Shown piece by piece: positions 11,286-20,363 of a stretch of 64,000 nt of DNA. Each line of letters starts with the position of its first letter. Position 1 is the first letter of the stretch. A model generated the notes under the pieces. The model had not been told where the DNA came from. It saw only the letters and a list, made by a program, of their open reading frames with translations, and searched no databases. Made by a program: the position numbers and the translations under genes. This stretch comes from Roseburia sp. 831b (lineage in GTDB: Bacteria; Bacillota; Clostridia; Lachnospirales; Lachnospiraceae). The DNA lies in assembly GCF_001940165.2 (NCBI RefSeq), contig NZ_CP135162.1, positions 237,501 through 301,500 of the forward strand. Reading direction: 5' to 3'.

Positions 11286-12428
11286 ATGTACGACTGTATC
11301 GTTGTAGGTGCCGGAATTGCCGGTGCTGTTGCGGCTAGAAAGCTTGCGGAAGAGAAGAATAAAAAAGTACTGATCCTGGAGAGAAGAAGTCATATTGGTG
11401 GAAACTGCTATGACATGAAGGACGATTATGGAATCCTGATTCATGAGTATGGTCCACATATTTTTCACACAGGAATGCAGGATGTTCAGGAATATTTGTC
11501 ACGTTTTACAGAATGGCATGCATTCGGACATGAAGTGGTTGCGAAGGTAGGCGACAAACTGATTCCGGTTCCATTCAATTTAAATACATTACATATGGTA
11601 TATGAGAAGGAAAAGGCAGACCGCCTGGAACAAAAATTAAAGGAGACCTATGGAGAGGGCAGCAGGGTTCCAATCATGAAATTAAGAGAGAACGAAGACC
11701 CTGATATCCAGGAGATTGCGCAGTATGTGTATGAGAATGTCTTTTTACGCTATACGATGAAGCAGTGGGGACAGACACCGGAGGAAATCAGTCCGGAGGT
11801 GACAGGACGTGTGCCGGTCTTAGTTTCCTATGACAATCGTTACTTCCAGGACACCTATCAGGGTGTACCGCTTCATGGTTTTACACCAATGTTTGAGAAG
11901 ATGTTAGATCATGAGAATATCGAGGTTCGTTTGGAGACAGACTGTAAAGAGGTATTATCTTTTAAAGGAGATCAGATTTTCTTTGAAGGAACAGAATTCG
12001 ATGGTGATGTGATTTACACAGGTGCGATTGATGAATTGTTTGAGTGCAGATTTGGCAGACTGCCCTATCGTTCCTTAGATTTTCATTTTGAACATTATGA
12101 CCAGGATTCTTATCAGGGACACAGTGTAGTTAATTATACCGTAAGTGAGGAATATACGAGAATTACCGAGTTTAAGTACCTGACGGGGCAGAAAGACACC
12201 GAAGGAACTACAATTGTAAAGGAATATCCATTTGCGTATTCCGGTGCAAAAGGTGAGATTCCTTACTACGCAATTTTAAATGAAGAAAACCAGAATTTAT
12301 ACGAAAGATACAAGGATTTGACAAAGGGAATGAAGAAATTCCATCTGTTAGGAAGACTTGCAGAGTATAAATACTATAATATAGATGCAATGACGAAAAA
12401 GGCTTTTGAACTTGCAGATGCAATTTAA
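11286..12428 (+). CDS. glf: UDP-galactopyranose mutase
   Basis: A 380-residue flavoenzyme interconverting UDP-galactopyranose and UDP-galactofuranose for cell-surface polysaccharide. The N-terminal VVGAGIAGAVAARKLAEE is the FAD-binding Rossmann motif. RRSHIGGNCYD, HEYGPHIFHT and FTPMFEKML follow the family pattern, and the NYT/EYTRITEFKYL segment near residues 280-300 is typical. The start follows AAAGGAGTACGACT. A family-2 glycosyltransferase begins 26 nt downstream and may use the sugar in the same pathway. Confidence 0.95.
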   Translation: MYDCIVVGAGIAGAVAARKLAEEKNKKVLILERRSHIGGNCYDMKDDYGILIHEYGPHIFHTGMQDVQEYLSRFTEWHAFGHEVVAKVGDKLIPVPFNLNTLHMVYEKEKADRLEQKLKETYGEGSRVPIMKLRENEDPDIQEIAQYVYENVFLRYTMKQWGQTPEEISPEVTGRVPVLVSYDNRYFQDTYQGVPLHGFTPMFEKMLDHENIEVRLETDCKEVLSFKGDQIFFEGTEFDGDVIYTGAIDELFECRFGRLPYRSLDFHFEHYDQDSYQGHSVVNYTVSEEYTRITEFKYLTGQKDTEGTTIVKEYPFAYSGAKGEIPYYAILNEENQNLYERYKDLTKGMKKFHLLGRLAEYKYYNIDAMTKKAFELADAI

Positions 12429-12454
12429 GCAGCATTACAGATTGGAGTAAACGT

Positions 12455-13468
12455 ATGAAATTATTAACTTTTGCAATTCCGTCTTATAATTCACAGGATT
12501 ACATGGAACATTGTATTGAATCTTTGCTCCCGGGTGGTGAAGATGTTGAGATTATCATCGTAGATGATGGATCAAAGGACCGCACAGCAGAGATTGCAGA
12601 CGAGTATGAGAGAAAATATCCGGGTATTGTGCGCGCTATCCATCAGGAGAACGGTGGGCATGGAGAGGCGGTAAATACCGGAATCAGGAACGCAACAGGG
12701 CTCTATTTTAAAGTGGTGGACAGCGATGACTGGGTAGATTTGGATGCGTATATGGCAATTCTTGAGAAATTAAGAGAACTGGCAGGCGGGCAAAAAACAC
12801 TGGATATGTTTATCGCAAACTATGTTTATGAAAAAGAGGGCGTAAAACACAAAAAGGTGATGCGTTGTTCGGCACTTCCAAAAGACCGTCTGTTTACCTG
12901 GAATGAAGTGTCTCATTTCCGAAAAGGTCAGTATATCTTAATGCATTCTGTCATTTATCGTACACAATTATTAAGAGAATGTGGATTGGAACTGCCAAAA
13001 CATACTTTTTACGTGGATAACATTTATGTGTATACGCCACTTCCAAGTGTGAAAAATATGTATTACATGGATGTGGATTTCTACCGTTACTTTATCGGAA
13101 GAGACGACCAGTCTGTCAATGAAAAAGTAATGATTGGCCGAATTGACCAGCAGATTAAAGTCAATAAGATAATGGTTGACGAGTTTGATTTGTGGAAGAT
13201 TCCAAATCGAAAACTCCGTCATTATATGTTTAATTACCTTGAAATCATTACGGTAATTTCTACAATTATGCTGATTCGCTCCGGTACTGAAGAGAATCTG
13301 GAGAAAAAAAGAGAACTCTGGGGATATATCAAGAAGAAAGATCTCCGTTTGTTCCATCATTTAAGAGCGGGAATTATGGGAAATACAATGAACCTTCCAG
13401 GAAAAGGTGGAAGAAAGATTTCCGTCGCTGCTTACAAACTTTCCCAGAAAGTAGTTGGATTCAACTAA
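12455..13468 (+). CDS. Family 2 glycosyltransferase
   Basis: A 337-residue GT-A fold enzyme. The N-terminal FAIPSYNSQDYMEHCIESLL and IIIVDDGSKDRTAEIADEY motifs bind the nucleotide sugar. VVDSDDWVD contains the DxD metal site, and NGGHGEAVNTGIRNATG is the usual family 2 signature. The C-terminal third is mixed helix with no clear membrane segment. Acceptor and sugar are not predictable, though the glf neighbour suggests galactofuranose-containing glycan. Confidence 0.9.
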   Translation: MKLLTFAIPSYNSQDYMEHCIESLLPGGEDVEIIIVDDGSKDRTAEIADEYERKYPGIVRAIHQENGGHGEAVNTGIRNATGLYFKVVDSDDWVDLDAYMAILEKLRELAGGQKTLDMFIANYVYEKEGVKHKKVMRCSALPKDRLFTWNEVSHFRKGQYILMHSVIYRTQLLRECGLELPKHTFYVDNIYVYTPLPSVKNMYYMDVDFYRYFIGRDDQSVNEKVMIGRIDQQIKVNKIMVDEFDLWKIPNRKLRHYMFNYLEIITVISTIMLIRSGTEENLEKKRELWGYIKKKDLRLFHHLRAGIMGNTMNLPGKGGRKISVAAYKLSQKVVGFN

Positions 13469-13518
13469 GAATGTAGTTGACATATTTCATAAGAATGTAG
13501 TTAGCATGTTTCAATTAA

Positions 13519-13545
13519 AAAGAATCCTGCTTGCAGGATTCTTTG
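13519..13545. terminator. Terminator between convergent genes
   Basis: AAGAATCCTG/CAGGATTCTTT with a CTTG loop, flanked by A and T runs so it can act in both directions. The next 60 nt carry another GC-rich stem (GCGGCGG../..CCGCCGC). Confidence 0.8.
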
Positions 13546-13610
13546 CCTGCGGCGGGTCGCATTTGCGACATTGCTCAACTCCGCCGCAGTGCGATCCTTG
13601 CGGAGCATTT

Positions 13611-15062
13611 TTAGTGACTGCTCATTTTATTCAAAAGTTCTGTTTTCATATCATATAATTTCTGGGAGAGGTCCACATAGATTTCCTGTGGATTGACAAA
13701 ACGTTTTGTCTCATCCCAGATGGTTTCTTTTTCCTTGTTACAGATTGCCTGAATCTCCATGACACTTGGAGAAGTGTAGACGGTTTTTCCTTTTTTGATT
13801 ACCGGAACAAGCATCTCACGCATGGTGTAACTTCCGCCAGGCAGGCAGGTCTTTTTCCAAGGAGCGTTAGGGTCGAATAACTTCATATCCTCGGAGGTGT
13901 CAAAAGTCTCGTCCTCCAGACAGATAAGATCTGCTTTGATTTTGCCAGTTTCCTTGTCGTAAATACGATAGAAGGTCTTGTTTCCAGGGTTTGTCACTTT
14001 CTCAATATTCTCGGAAAGCTTGATTTTTGGAATGAAAGTTCCATCTGCTGCTTTCACAGCGGCAAGTTTGTAGACACCGCCAAAAGCAGGGTTGTCCTTG
14101 GAGGTGATTAAGTTTGTTCCAACGCCCCAGGAAGTGATGGTTGCACCCTGTAATTTCAGACTTTCAATCAGGTATTCGTCCAGGTCGTTTGAGGCAGAGA
14201 TGACAGCGTCAGGAAAACCAGCTGCGTCTAGCATTTTACGGACTTTTTTGGAAAGGTAAGCAAGGTCACCGCTGTCCATACGAATTCCATAATAGGTAAG
14301 TGGAATTCCAGATTCCCGCATCTCGGTAAAGACTTTGATGGCGTTTGGAATACCGGATTTTAAGGTGTCATAGGTGTCGACAAGAAGGATACAGGCATTC
14401 GGATAAAGCTCTGCGTATTTCTTGAACGCTGTGTATTCATCCGGAAAACTCATAATCCAGCTGTGGGCATGTGTGCCAAGAACCGGAACATGGAAAATCT
14501 GACCGGCAAGCACGTTGGAAGTTCCCTTACAACCGCCGATGATAGCTGCTCTTGCGCCATACGTTCCAGAGTCAGGTCCTTGCGCACGGCGAAGACCAAA
14601 TTCCATGACCCCATCTCCCTGGGCGGCGTAACAGACACGGGCTGCCTTGGTGGCAATCAGGGACTGATGGTTTACAATATTTAAGATTGCAGTTTCCACA
14701 AGCTGTGCTTCCATGATAGGTGCGACTACTTTTACAAGAGGTTCTCTTGGAAAAATCAGGCTTCCCTCCGGCACAGCATAGATATCACCGGAGAATTTAA
14801 AGTTGCTTAAATATGTTAAAAAGTCTTCATCGAAGATTTTTAAGCTTCTTAAATAAGAAATGTCATCCTCATCAAAATGGAGGTTCTCAATGTAATCAAT
14901 GACCTGCTCAAGACCGGCACAGATTGCATAACCGCCATCACATGGATTATTGCGGTAAAAAGCATCAAATACAACTACATCTGTATTTTGATTCTTGAAA
15001 TAACCCTGCATCATGGTCATTTCGTAAAGATCAGTCAGTAATGTTAAATTTAATGTACTCAT
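13611..15062 (-). CDS. pncB: Nicotinate phosphoribosyltransferase
   Basis: A 483-residue enzyme converting nicotinate and PRPP to nicotinate mononucleotide in NAD salvage. The N-terminus MSTLNLTLLTDLYEMTMMQGYF, the GIRMDSGDLAYLSKKVR segment and ISASNDLDEYLI match the family. The frame is open 80 codons further upstream, but that extension has no family character. At 15062 the nearest good Shine-Dalgarno (AAAGGAG) lies about 30 nt upstream, separated from the start by a hairpin, GGAACAA/TTGTTCC. This could loop out or regulate the start. NAD salvage is of interest given the many NAD-directed toxins nearby, but the genes are not linked in an operon. Confidence 0.92.
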   Translation of the reverse strand: MSTLNLTLLTDLYEMTMMQGYFKNQNTDVVVFDAFYRNNPCDGGYAICAGLEQVIDYIENLHFDEDDISYLRSLKIFDEDFLTYLSNFKFSGDIYAVPEGSLIFPREPLVKVVAPIMEAQLVETAILNIVNHQSLIATKAARVCYAAQGDGVMEFGLRRAQGPDSGTYGARAAIIGGCKGTSNVLAGQIFHVPVLGTHAHSWIMSFPDEYTAFKKYAELYPNACILLVDTYDTLKSGIPNAIKVFTEMRESGIPLTYYGIRMDSGDLAYLSKKVRKMLDAAGFPDAVISASNDLDEYLIESLKLQGATITSWGVGTNLITSKDNPAFGGVYKLAAVKAADGTFIPKIKLSENIEKVTNPGNKTFYRIYDKETGKIKADLICLEDETFDTSEDMKLFDPNAPWKKTCLPGGSYTMREMLVPVIKKGKTVYTSPSVMEIQAICNKEKETIWDETKRFVNPQEIYVDLSQKLYDMKTELLNKMSSH

Positions 15063-15210
15063 ATGTTTGTAGGAACAATATTTTTGTTCCGCTCCTTTCT
15101 TCGTGAGTTCCATAATTACTGTGGTGTTACGTGATATTATAGCATTTTGGTCGGAATATGCAAGCATATCAGGGGGGAAAAGTGGTTTGTGAAAATGCAT
15201 AAAAAGAGGT

Positions 15211-15239
15211 ATGATAGAACTGTATTTGCTGTCTGCCAA
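15211..15239 (-). promoter_or_regulatory. Promoter for pncB (minus strand)
   Basis: On the minus strand TTGGCA (15239-15234) and TATCAT (15216-15211) are 17 nt apart. This gives a leader of about 140 nt before the chosen start codon. Confidence 0.6.
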
Positions 15240-15249
15240 AGTATTTTGC

Positions 15250-15278
15250 TTGTCAAAGTATTTTAGGTCTGATACAAT
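15250..15278 (+). promoter_or_regulatory. Promoter for the DUF4190 gene
   Basis: TTGTCA at 15250-15255 and TACAAT at 15273-15278 with a 17-nt spacer, divergent from the pncB promoter. Confidence 0.65.
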
Positions 15279-15330
15279 AAAATAACTGGTATAAAAAAAC
15301 ATACCAGAATAGAACGAGGAGAAAAAAGGA

Positions 15331-15861
15331 ATGGATCAACAGTTTTACAATCAGCAGCCCAATATGCAGATGAATCAGATGCAGCAGGGCGGACAAAAGA
15401 AAAAAGGGGATGGAGTCGGATTTGGGGTTGCTTCCATGGTACTTGGAATCCTTTCACTTCTTTTTTTCTGTACAGGATGCAATCTTTTATTTATCATTCT
15501 GGCGGTAATTTTTGGTATTATCCAGCTGGTAAAGAATGAGCAAAAGGGGTTTGCAATCACCGGGCTTGTTACATCCGGAATTTCACTGGTTTTATTTATG
15601 ATTTTGATTATTTCTGTATTTGCAAGTACCGGAAGTCTGGATTATTACGATTATTACCGTGATTATTATGATGGAAGCGGAGACTATGATGATTACGATA
15701 ATAATTATGACTATGATTATAATGATGGTGATGATGGCTATGATTATGACTATAATGATGGTATCGATTATGATAATGGTGAAGATGGCTGTTATTCAGA
15801 CACACCGGAGCATAATGGCATCACAGAAATGGGATATCAGATAGAGGATGCAGCAGAATAA
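15331..15861 (+). CDS. DUF4190-type membrane protein with Asp/Tyr-rich tail
   Basis: A 176-residue protein: a Gln/Asn/Met-rich N-terminus (1-25), two hydrophobic helices (about 30-65 and 75-98) separated by the KNEQKGFAITGLVTSGI loop that marks DUF4190, and a tail of about 55 residues made almost only of Asp, Tyr, Asn and Gly. The tail would be highly acidic, and its codons are strongly repetitive (GATTAT/GATGAT). The function is unknown; it may report envelope stress or bind cations. It lies 26 nt upstream of an ABC exporter, probably in the same operon. Confidence 0.8.
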   Translation: MDQQFYNQQPNMQMNQMQQGGQKKKGDGVGFGVASMVLGILSLLFFCTGCNLLFIILAVIFGIIQLVKNEQKGFAITGLVTSGISLVLFMILIISVFASTGSLDYYDYYRDYYDGSGDYDDYDNNYDYDYNDGDDGYDYDYNDGIDYDNGEDGCYSDTPEHNGITEMGYQIEDAAE

Positions 15862-15887
15862 AAGCAGACAGGAGGGAATTACATAGT

Positions 15888-16679
15888 ATGCAAGATACGA
15901 CAATGGAAGAGTTAGTCAAGGTAGAAGACCTTTGCAAGACATTCCAGTTATCCAAAAAGCAGCAGAAGATTGAAAAGACAAACGCAAAAAAGAAGGTGGC
16001 AGTTGATTACCTAAGTTTTGGCACTTATCGGGGAGAAGTGTTTGGGCTGCTCGGACCAAACGGTGCCGGAAAGACAACAACACTTCGCATGATGTCGACA
16101 TTAATCAAGCCGGATTCCGGTGATGTAATCATTGATGGAATCAGTGTGGTAAAGGATGCGGACAGTGTCAGAAGAAAAATAGGATTTCTGACAAGTGAAT
16201 TGAAATTAGAAGAATTTTTTACACCAAATTATCTGTTCGATTTCTTTTCAGAATTACATGGGGTACCATCAGAGGTACGAGAGCAGCGGAAAAAGAAAAT
16301 GTTCGGGCGTTTTGGAATCGACCGTTTTGCAGAGGTAAAAGTCTCACAGCTTTCCACCGGAATGAAACAGAAGGTTTCGCTTGTGATTTCTTTGGTTCAC
16401 GACCCGGAGATTATTATTTTCGATGAACCGACCAATGGACTCGATGTTATCACGGCGAAGGTTGTGACCGATTTTCTGTTGGAACTGAAGGAGGAAGGAA
16501 AAACCATCATTGTTTCCACCCACATTTTCAGCCTCATTGAGAAAATTTGTGACCGCGTCGGTATCATCATCAATGGAAAAATGATTGTGTGTGATACGGT
16601 AAAGAATCTTACAGCAGAGAAATCATTAGAGGATAAATTTTTCGATATTTATCTGGAAACAGTGGGGGATGAGGCATGA
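15888..16679 (+). CDS. ABC transporter ATP-binding protein (NatA-like)
   Basis: A 263-residue ATPase with Walker A GLLGPNGAGKTTTLR, signature LSTGMKQKVSLVISL, Walker B IIIFDEPTNGLD and switch His in STHIFSLIEKICD. It resembles the sodium-efflux NatA type and pairs with the permease whose start overlaps its stop by 4 nt. The insert of about 20 Lys-rich residues near 20-38 is unusual. An AGGAGGG lies 11 nt before the start; an ATG at 15903 is an alternative. Confidence 0.93.
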   Translation: MQDTTMEELVKVEDLCKTFQLSKKQQKIEKTNAKKKVAVDYLSFGTYRGEVFGLLGPNGAGKTTTLRMMSTLIKPDSGDVIIDGISVVKDADSVRRKIGFLTSELKLEEFFTPNYLFDFFSELHGVPSEVREQRKKKMFGRFGIDRFAEVKVSQLSTGMKQKVSLVISLVHDPEIIIFDEPTNGLDVITAKVVTDFLLELKEEGKTIIVSTHIFSLIEKICDRVGIIINGKMIVCDTVKNLTAEKSLEDKFFDIYLETVGDEA

Positions 16680-17860
16680 GTAAAAATATTATCACAATCA
16701 TAAAAAAAGAATTTGCGCGTTTCTTTGGAGATAAGCGAATGGTATTTACCACCGTGCTTATGCCGGGGTTATTAATCTATGTGTTATATTCCTTTATGGG
16801 AAATGGACTTGCAAGCCAGTTTGAAACGGATGAGGATTACGTACACCAGATTCACACCGTGAATTTACCGGATTCCCTTGAAAGCTTTTCCATGATGGAC
16901 AATGTCAATCTGATTGCAGAAAAAGAAAGTGCCATAGACGAGGTAAAACAGGAGATTGCAGACAAGGATACAGATACACTCGTTGTTTTCCCGGAAGATT
17001 TTGATGAGCAGGTTGCAGCTTACGATTCTTTGACGGCAACAAGTCCTGCACCTAACGTAGAAGTCTATTATAATTCGACCTCAACAGAGTCAAGTGCAGC
17101 ATATCAGCTGGTATCGTATGCATTAGACAGCTACGAATCTGCATTGGCAAACAAGTTTGATGTCAACGCAGCCACGGATGATTCGTATGACCTTGCAAGT
17201 AAAGAGGATTCGACTGCACAATTTTTTGCAATGATGCTTCCGATGTTAATGACTATGTTTCTGTTCAGCGGATGTATGGCAATTGCACCGGAATCCATTG
17301 CGGGTGAAAAAGAGCGTGGAACCATTGCAACACTTCTTGTCACACCAATCAAAAGAAGCGAGCTTGCCATTGGTAAAATTATAAGTTTAAGTGCGATAGG
17401 TCTTTTGAGTGGGCTGTCAAGCTTTGTTGGAACGATGTTGTCGCTTCCAAAGCTGATGGGGGATACCTCCGACCTGATGGATGCAGGTGTGTATGGCGTG
17501 ACAGAGTATGTGCAGCTTTTAATTGTAATTCTAACTACGGTTTTAGTTATAATTGGACTGATATCCATCATCTCAGGTTTTGCGAACAGCGTAAAAGAGG
17601 CGGGAACGGCAGCAACACCACTTATGATTGTGGTAATGTTAATCGGTGTCACATCTATGCTCAGCGGCGGAGCACCAAAAGAATTTTATTGGTATCTGAT
17701 TCCAATCTATAACAGTGTGCAGAGTATGAATGCAATCTTTTCATTCACAGCATCCGGTGTGAACCTTGCGGTGACAGCTGTTTCAAACCTGGTATATACC
17801 CTGCTTATGGTTGTTGTCCTTACGAAAATTTTTGACAGCGAAAAGATTATGTATCACTAA
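16676..17860 (+). CDS. ABC transporter permease (NatB/ABC-2 type)
   Basis: A 394-residue permease: one N-terminal membrane helix (about 22-42), a large extracytoplasmic domain (about 45-180) and five to six helices from 180 on. It includes the EKERGTIATLLVTPIKRSELAIGKI motif that is characteristic of ABC-2 exporters. The ATGA overlap with the ATPase gene indicates coupling. The substrate is unknown; Na+ or a drug/peptide are family options. Confidence 0.92.
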   Translation: MSKNIITIIKKEFARFFGDKRMVFTTVLMPGLLIYVLYSFMGNGLASQFETDEDYVHQIHTVNLPDSLESFSMMDNVNLIAEKESAIDEVKQEIADKDTDTLVVFPEDFDEQVAAYDSLTATSPAPNVEVYYNSTSTESSAAYQLVSYALDSYESALANKFDVNAATDDSYDLASKEDSTAQFFAMMLPMLMTMFLFSGCMAIAPESIAGEKERGTIATLLVTPIKRSELAIGKIISLSAIGLLSGLSSFVGTMLSLPKLMGDTSDLMDAGVYGVTEYVQLLIVILTTVLVIIGLISIISGFANSVKEAGTAATPLMIVVMLIGVTSMLSGGAPKEFYWYLIPIYNSVQSMNAIFSFTASGVNLAVTAVSNLVYTLLMVVVLTKIFDSEKIMYH

Positions 17861-17930
17861 TGAGTATGCATAAGGGAAAAACGTTTGAACCATAATATCA
17901 TTGTAAATATTTTGGAAAGGAAGTAATACA

Positions 17931-18389
17931 ATGGTATTAAGTGAAAAAGAACGCACTGCAATCGAGGATTTGCAGACACAGGAAAAATGTTGTGTGGAAA
18001 AATACGGAAAGTACGCCAGCCAGGCGAAAGATCCGGAGCTAAAGGCTTTGTTTGAGACATTGCAGGGCAAAGAGAGAGAACATTTCCAGTCCTTAGAAAA
18101 AGTATTGACTGGAACAGTGCCTGAATGTGACTGCAACGATACGTCTGGCCGTGACTACCAGCCAAAGGCAGCCTATGCAGCAATCGGAGAATCCGAAGAA
18201 AAAAAGCACGATGCTTTTCTGGTGACAGACTGTATCGCAACAGAAAAATTAGTGTCCGGTGAATACAATACGGATGTCTTTATCTTTGGTCAGAGCGCCC
18301 TTCGCAAGTTGTTGGCGGATATTCAGATTGAAGAACAAAATCATGCGGAAATGTTATACAAATACAAGACCGCAAATGGCATGTCATAA
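17931..18389 (+). CDS. Ferritin-like / CotF-like small protein
   Basis: A 152-residue helical protein that looks like the spore coat F / DUF2383-type ferritin-like four-helix bundle. Two regularly spaced sets of E and H residues (ExxxH, EREHFQSLEK near 45-55 and IEEQNHAEMLYKY near the end) could bind metal. Four Cys are present (KCCVE, ECDCND). The start follows AAAGGAAG. It stands alone, with a terminator downstream. Confidence 0.6.
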   Translation: MVLSEKERTAIEDLQTQEKCCVEKYGKYASQAKDPELKALFETLQGKEREHFQSLEKVLTGTVPECDCNDTSGRDYQPKAAYAAIGESEEKKHDAFLVTDCIATEKLVSGEYNTDVFIFGQSALRKLLADIQIEEQNHAEMLYKYKTANGMS

Positions 18390-18401
18390 GAAAAACGTGT
18401 A

Positions 18402-18433
18402 AAAATTGTCAGTCGAAAGGCTGGCAATTTTTT
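18402..18433 (+). terminator. Rho-independent terminator
   Basis: AAATTGTCAG pairs with CTGGCAATTT around TCGAAAGG, followed by further T residues. Confidence 0.85.
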
Positions 18434-18445
18434 ACTTTTTGCCGA

Positions 18446-18474
18446 TTTACACGAAAGATACGAAAACGTATAAT
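18446..18474 (+). promoter_or_regulatory. Promoter for the YoaK-like gene
   Basis: TTTACA at 18446-18451, 17-nt spacer, TATAAT at 18469-18474. Confidence 0.7.
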
Positions 18475-18510
18475 CAAGACAGTATGAACAAAGGAAGAGG
18501 GAATGGAACA

Positions 18511-19191
18511 ATGAAACACACAAAACAGATGTCAGAATCAATAAGACTTGGAATCATCCTTGCAATGTCAGGCGGTTTTATGGATGCGTATTCCTACATA
18601 GAAAGAGATCATGTATTTGCCAACGCACAGACCGGTAATATTTTATTGTTTGGCGTACATTTATCACAGGGAGAGTTTAAACTGGCACTTAGCTATTTCT
18701 TCCCGGTATTTGCCTTTATGCTTGGAATTGCACTCGCCGAATATGTGCGTTCAAAGAATATCGAAATCCTGCATTGGAGACAGTTGTCGGTTTTGATTGA
18801 GGCTGTCATTTTATTAGGAGTCAGCTTTTTCCCGCTTACGCTGAATCTTCCGGCAAATGCATTAACTTCTTTTGCCTGTGGAATCCAGGTGGAAAGCTTC
18901 CGGAAAATCAGGGGAAACGGTATTGCAACTACAATGTGCATTGGAAATATGAGAACAGCAACACAGAATATGTTCCATTTTTTTCATAAAAAAGACAGAG
19001 AGTACTTGAAAAAAGCATTGCTGTATTATGGCATCATCTGCTGTTTCGTAATCGGCGCCATCCTCGGCAACATCTTCTGTCAGCATTTTCAGGAAAAGGC
19101 AATTTTATGCTGTTCCGTGTTACTTTTTGTGGCATTTATTTTTATGTTTGTGGATTATGAAAGAGCCGCTGCCTCTGTTGACACGAAATAG
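18511..19191 (+). CDS. YoaK family membrane protein (DUF1275)
   Basis: A 226-residue protein with about six membrane helices. The family signature GGFMDAYSYI near the N-terminus and ANAQTGNILLFG near residue 35 are clear, followed by CGIQVESFRKIRGNGIATTMCIGNMRTA in the middle. The function is unknown. The start at 18511 follows an AGGAAGAGGG tract; an upstream ATG at 18484 lacks a binding site. The promoter for the toxin locus overlaps its last codons. Confidence 0.88.
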   Translation: MKHTKQMSESIRLGIILAMSGGFMDAYSYIERDHVFANAQTGNILLFGVHLSQGEFKLALSYFFPVFAFMLGIALAEYVRSKNIEILHWRQLSVLIEAVILLGVSFFPLTLNLPANALTSFACGIQVESFRKIRGNGIATTMCIGNMRTATQNMFHFFHKKDREYLKKALLYYGIICCFVIGAILGNIFCQHFQEKAILCCSVLLFVAFIFMFVDYERAAASVDTK

Positions 19192-19206
19192 GAAAAACGA
19201 TACAAT
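19178..19206 (+). promoter_or_regulatory. Strong promoter of the LXG toxin locus
   Basis: A perfect TTGACA at 19178-19183 is followed, after exactly 17 nt, by TACAAT at 19201-19206. It lies 33 nt upstream of the DUF4176 start and overlaps the end of the YoaK-like gene. It is the best promoter I see for the first toxin operon. Confidence 0.82.
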
Positions 19207-19239
19207 AAAATTTGATAAAAAAGTATGAGGTGAAGAGGG

Positions 19240-19566
19240 ATGACAGAGAAAGTTGATTTTTTACCATTGGGAAGTATCGTAGTTGTAAGTGGAGGTATTA
19301 AAAAGTATGTAATTGTTGCGAGAGCTCTGAAAGTAAAGATAAATGGAAAAGAGCAATTTTTTGACTATGCAGCATGTGCATACCCAGAGGGAATGGTGGG
19401 GGATAGACTAATGTATTTCCAGCATTCCGATGTTAGTAAGGTGGTTTTTGAGGGATTTTCAGATGATGATGAGAAAATGATGTGTGCCAATATCCAGAAG
19501 GCAATGGAGATGTTGGAGATTGAGCGTGCGGATGTCAGACAGTTGAAGCAGAATATGGGGAACTAA
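19240..19566 (+). CDS. DUF4176 protein, type VII secretion accessory
   Basis: A 108-residue protein with the DUF4176 pattern LPLGSIVVVSGG, YVIVARAL, FFDYAACAYPEGMVGD and VVFEGFSDDDE. This family is found at the head of LXG toxin operons in Firmicutes, and its biochemical role is not established. It is the first gene after the strong promoter and ends 1 nt before the next gene. Confidence 0.85.
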   Translation: MTEKVDFLPLGSIVVVSGGIKKYVIVARALKVKINGKEQFFDYAACAYPEGMVGDRLMYFQHSDVSKVVFEGFSDDDEKMMCANIQKAMEMLEIERADVRQLKQNMGN

Positions 19567-19567
19567 G

Positions 19568-20011
19568 ATGGCTAAAAAGTATGACAGAAACAAATATCAA
19601 AATTTAAAGAATCAGAAGGCAAGTAATGAACAGCAGCAGGAAGTATGTCAATCGGAAATCAATGAGATTGATGCGAAAATTGACAGATTGCGGGATGCAT
19701 ATAATACGTTAGATGATGCAAAAGAAGCCATTGATGATATCAACAAAAATCAGAAGAATATGATAAGTTCAGATATTTATCAAAGTTTATGGACTGGCAG
19801 CAGGGCACAGTATTTCTATGATTTATGTGAGAGTGGGAATCTTTACACAAGTTATGATGGATATGTTTCGAATATCGATGATGCAGAGGATGCAATCAAC
19901 TGGGAAATAAACGCATTAAACGAGAGAAAGAATGAAAAATATGGTATCTTATCTGGCCTGGTCAATGCATGGGATGATTTATGTACAAGAATCCGTAATT
20001 TCTTTAATTAG
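19568..20011 (+). CDS. DUF5082-like helical protein, WXG100-like partner
   Basis: A 147-residue, almost entirely helical protein with a coiled coil at about 15-60 and a LWTGSRAQYFYD turn near 75, reminiscent of the WxG turn in type VII substrates. It resembles YwqI/DUF5082 proteins of LXG operons. By analogy it may pair with the N-terminal LXG domain and guide it to the secretion machine; that is inference. Confidence 0.7.
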   Translation: MAKKYDRNKYQNLKNQKASNEQQQEVCQSEINEIDAKIDRLRDAYNTLDDAKEAIDDINKNQKNMISSDIYQSLWTGSRAQYFYDLCESGNLYTSYDGYVSNIDDAEDAINWEINALNERKNEKYGILSGLVNAWDDLCTRIRNFFN

Positions 20012-20045
20012 TTGATTGGAATGAAAAAAGGAAGGAGATAGACAA

Positions 20046-20345
20046 GTGGGAACGATTTTAGATGACGTAAGTGTATGTTCGAATACCAATGCGATAAGAA
20101 CAGCTTCGTGGTCTGTAAGCTTACCGGCTTCCGCAACGGAAATCAAAGGGCAGTCGGATGCAATGAAAAAGCTTCAGGAAGATTATGAAACGCTAAAGAG
20201 TGCGGTAAGCCAATATAGTACTACTTTGCAGATGGACTTAATGGCAATTGATTTATTAGTTGATTCACAAGTGCAAAAAGATAGGAATCAAAGTGAGCTT
20301 TTTAAGCAGGGCACCGGAATATTTGACACATGTTTGACACCATAA
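20046..20345 (+). CDS. DUF3130/TIGR04197-like LXG partner protein (Lap1-type), intact copy
   Basis: A 99-residue helical protein beginning at GTG 20046 behind AAGGAG. It resembles the small type VII effectors of the TIGR04197 / DUF3130 group, which in Streptococcus act as LXG-associated targeting factors. The N-terminal 30 residues are present only in this copy. The remaining 69 residues are repeated three more times in the window (23221, 40910, 44192) without this start, so this is probably the only functional partner for all toxins. Confidence 0.75.
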   Translation: MGTILDDVSVCSNTNAIRTASWSVSLPASATEIKGQSDAMKKLQEDYETLKSAVSQYSTTLQMDLMAIDLLVDSQVQKDRNQSELFKQGTGIFDTCLTP

Positions 20346-20363
20346 GAATGACAGGAGAGGAAA

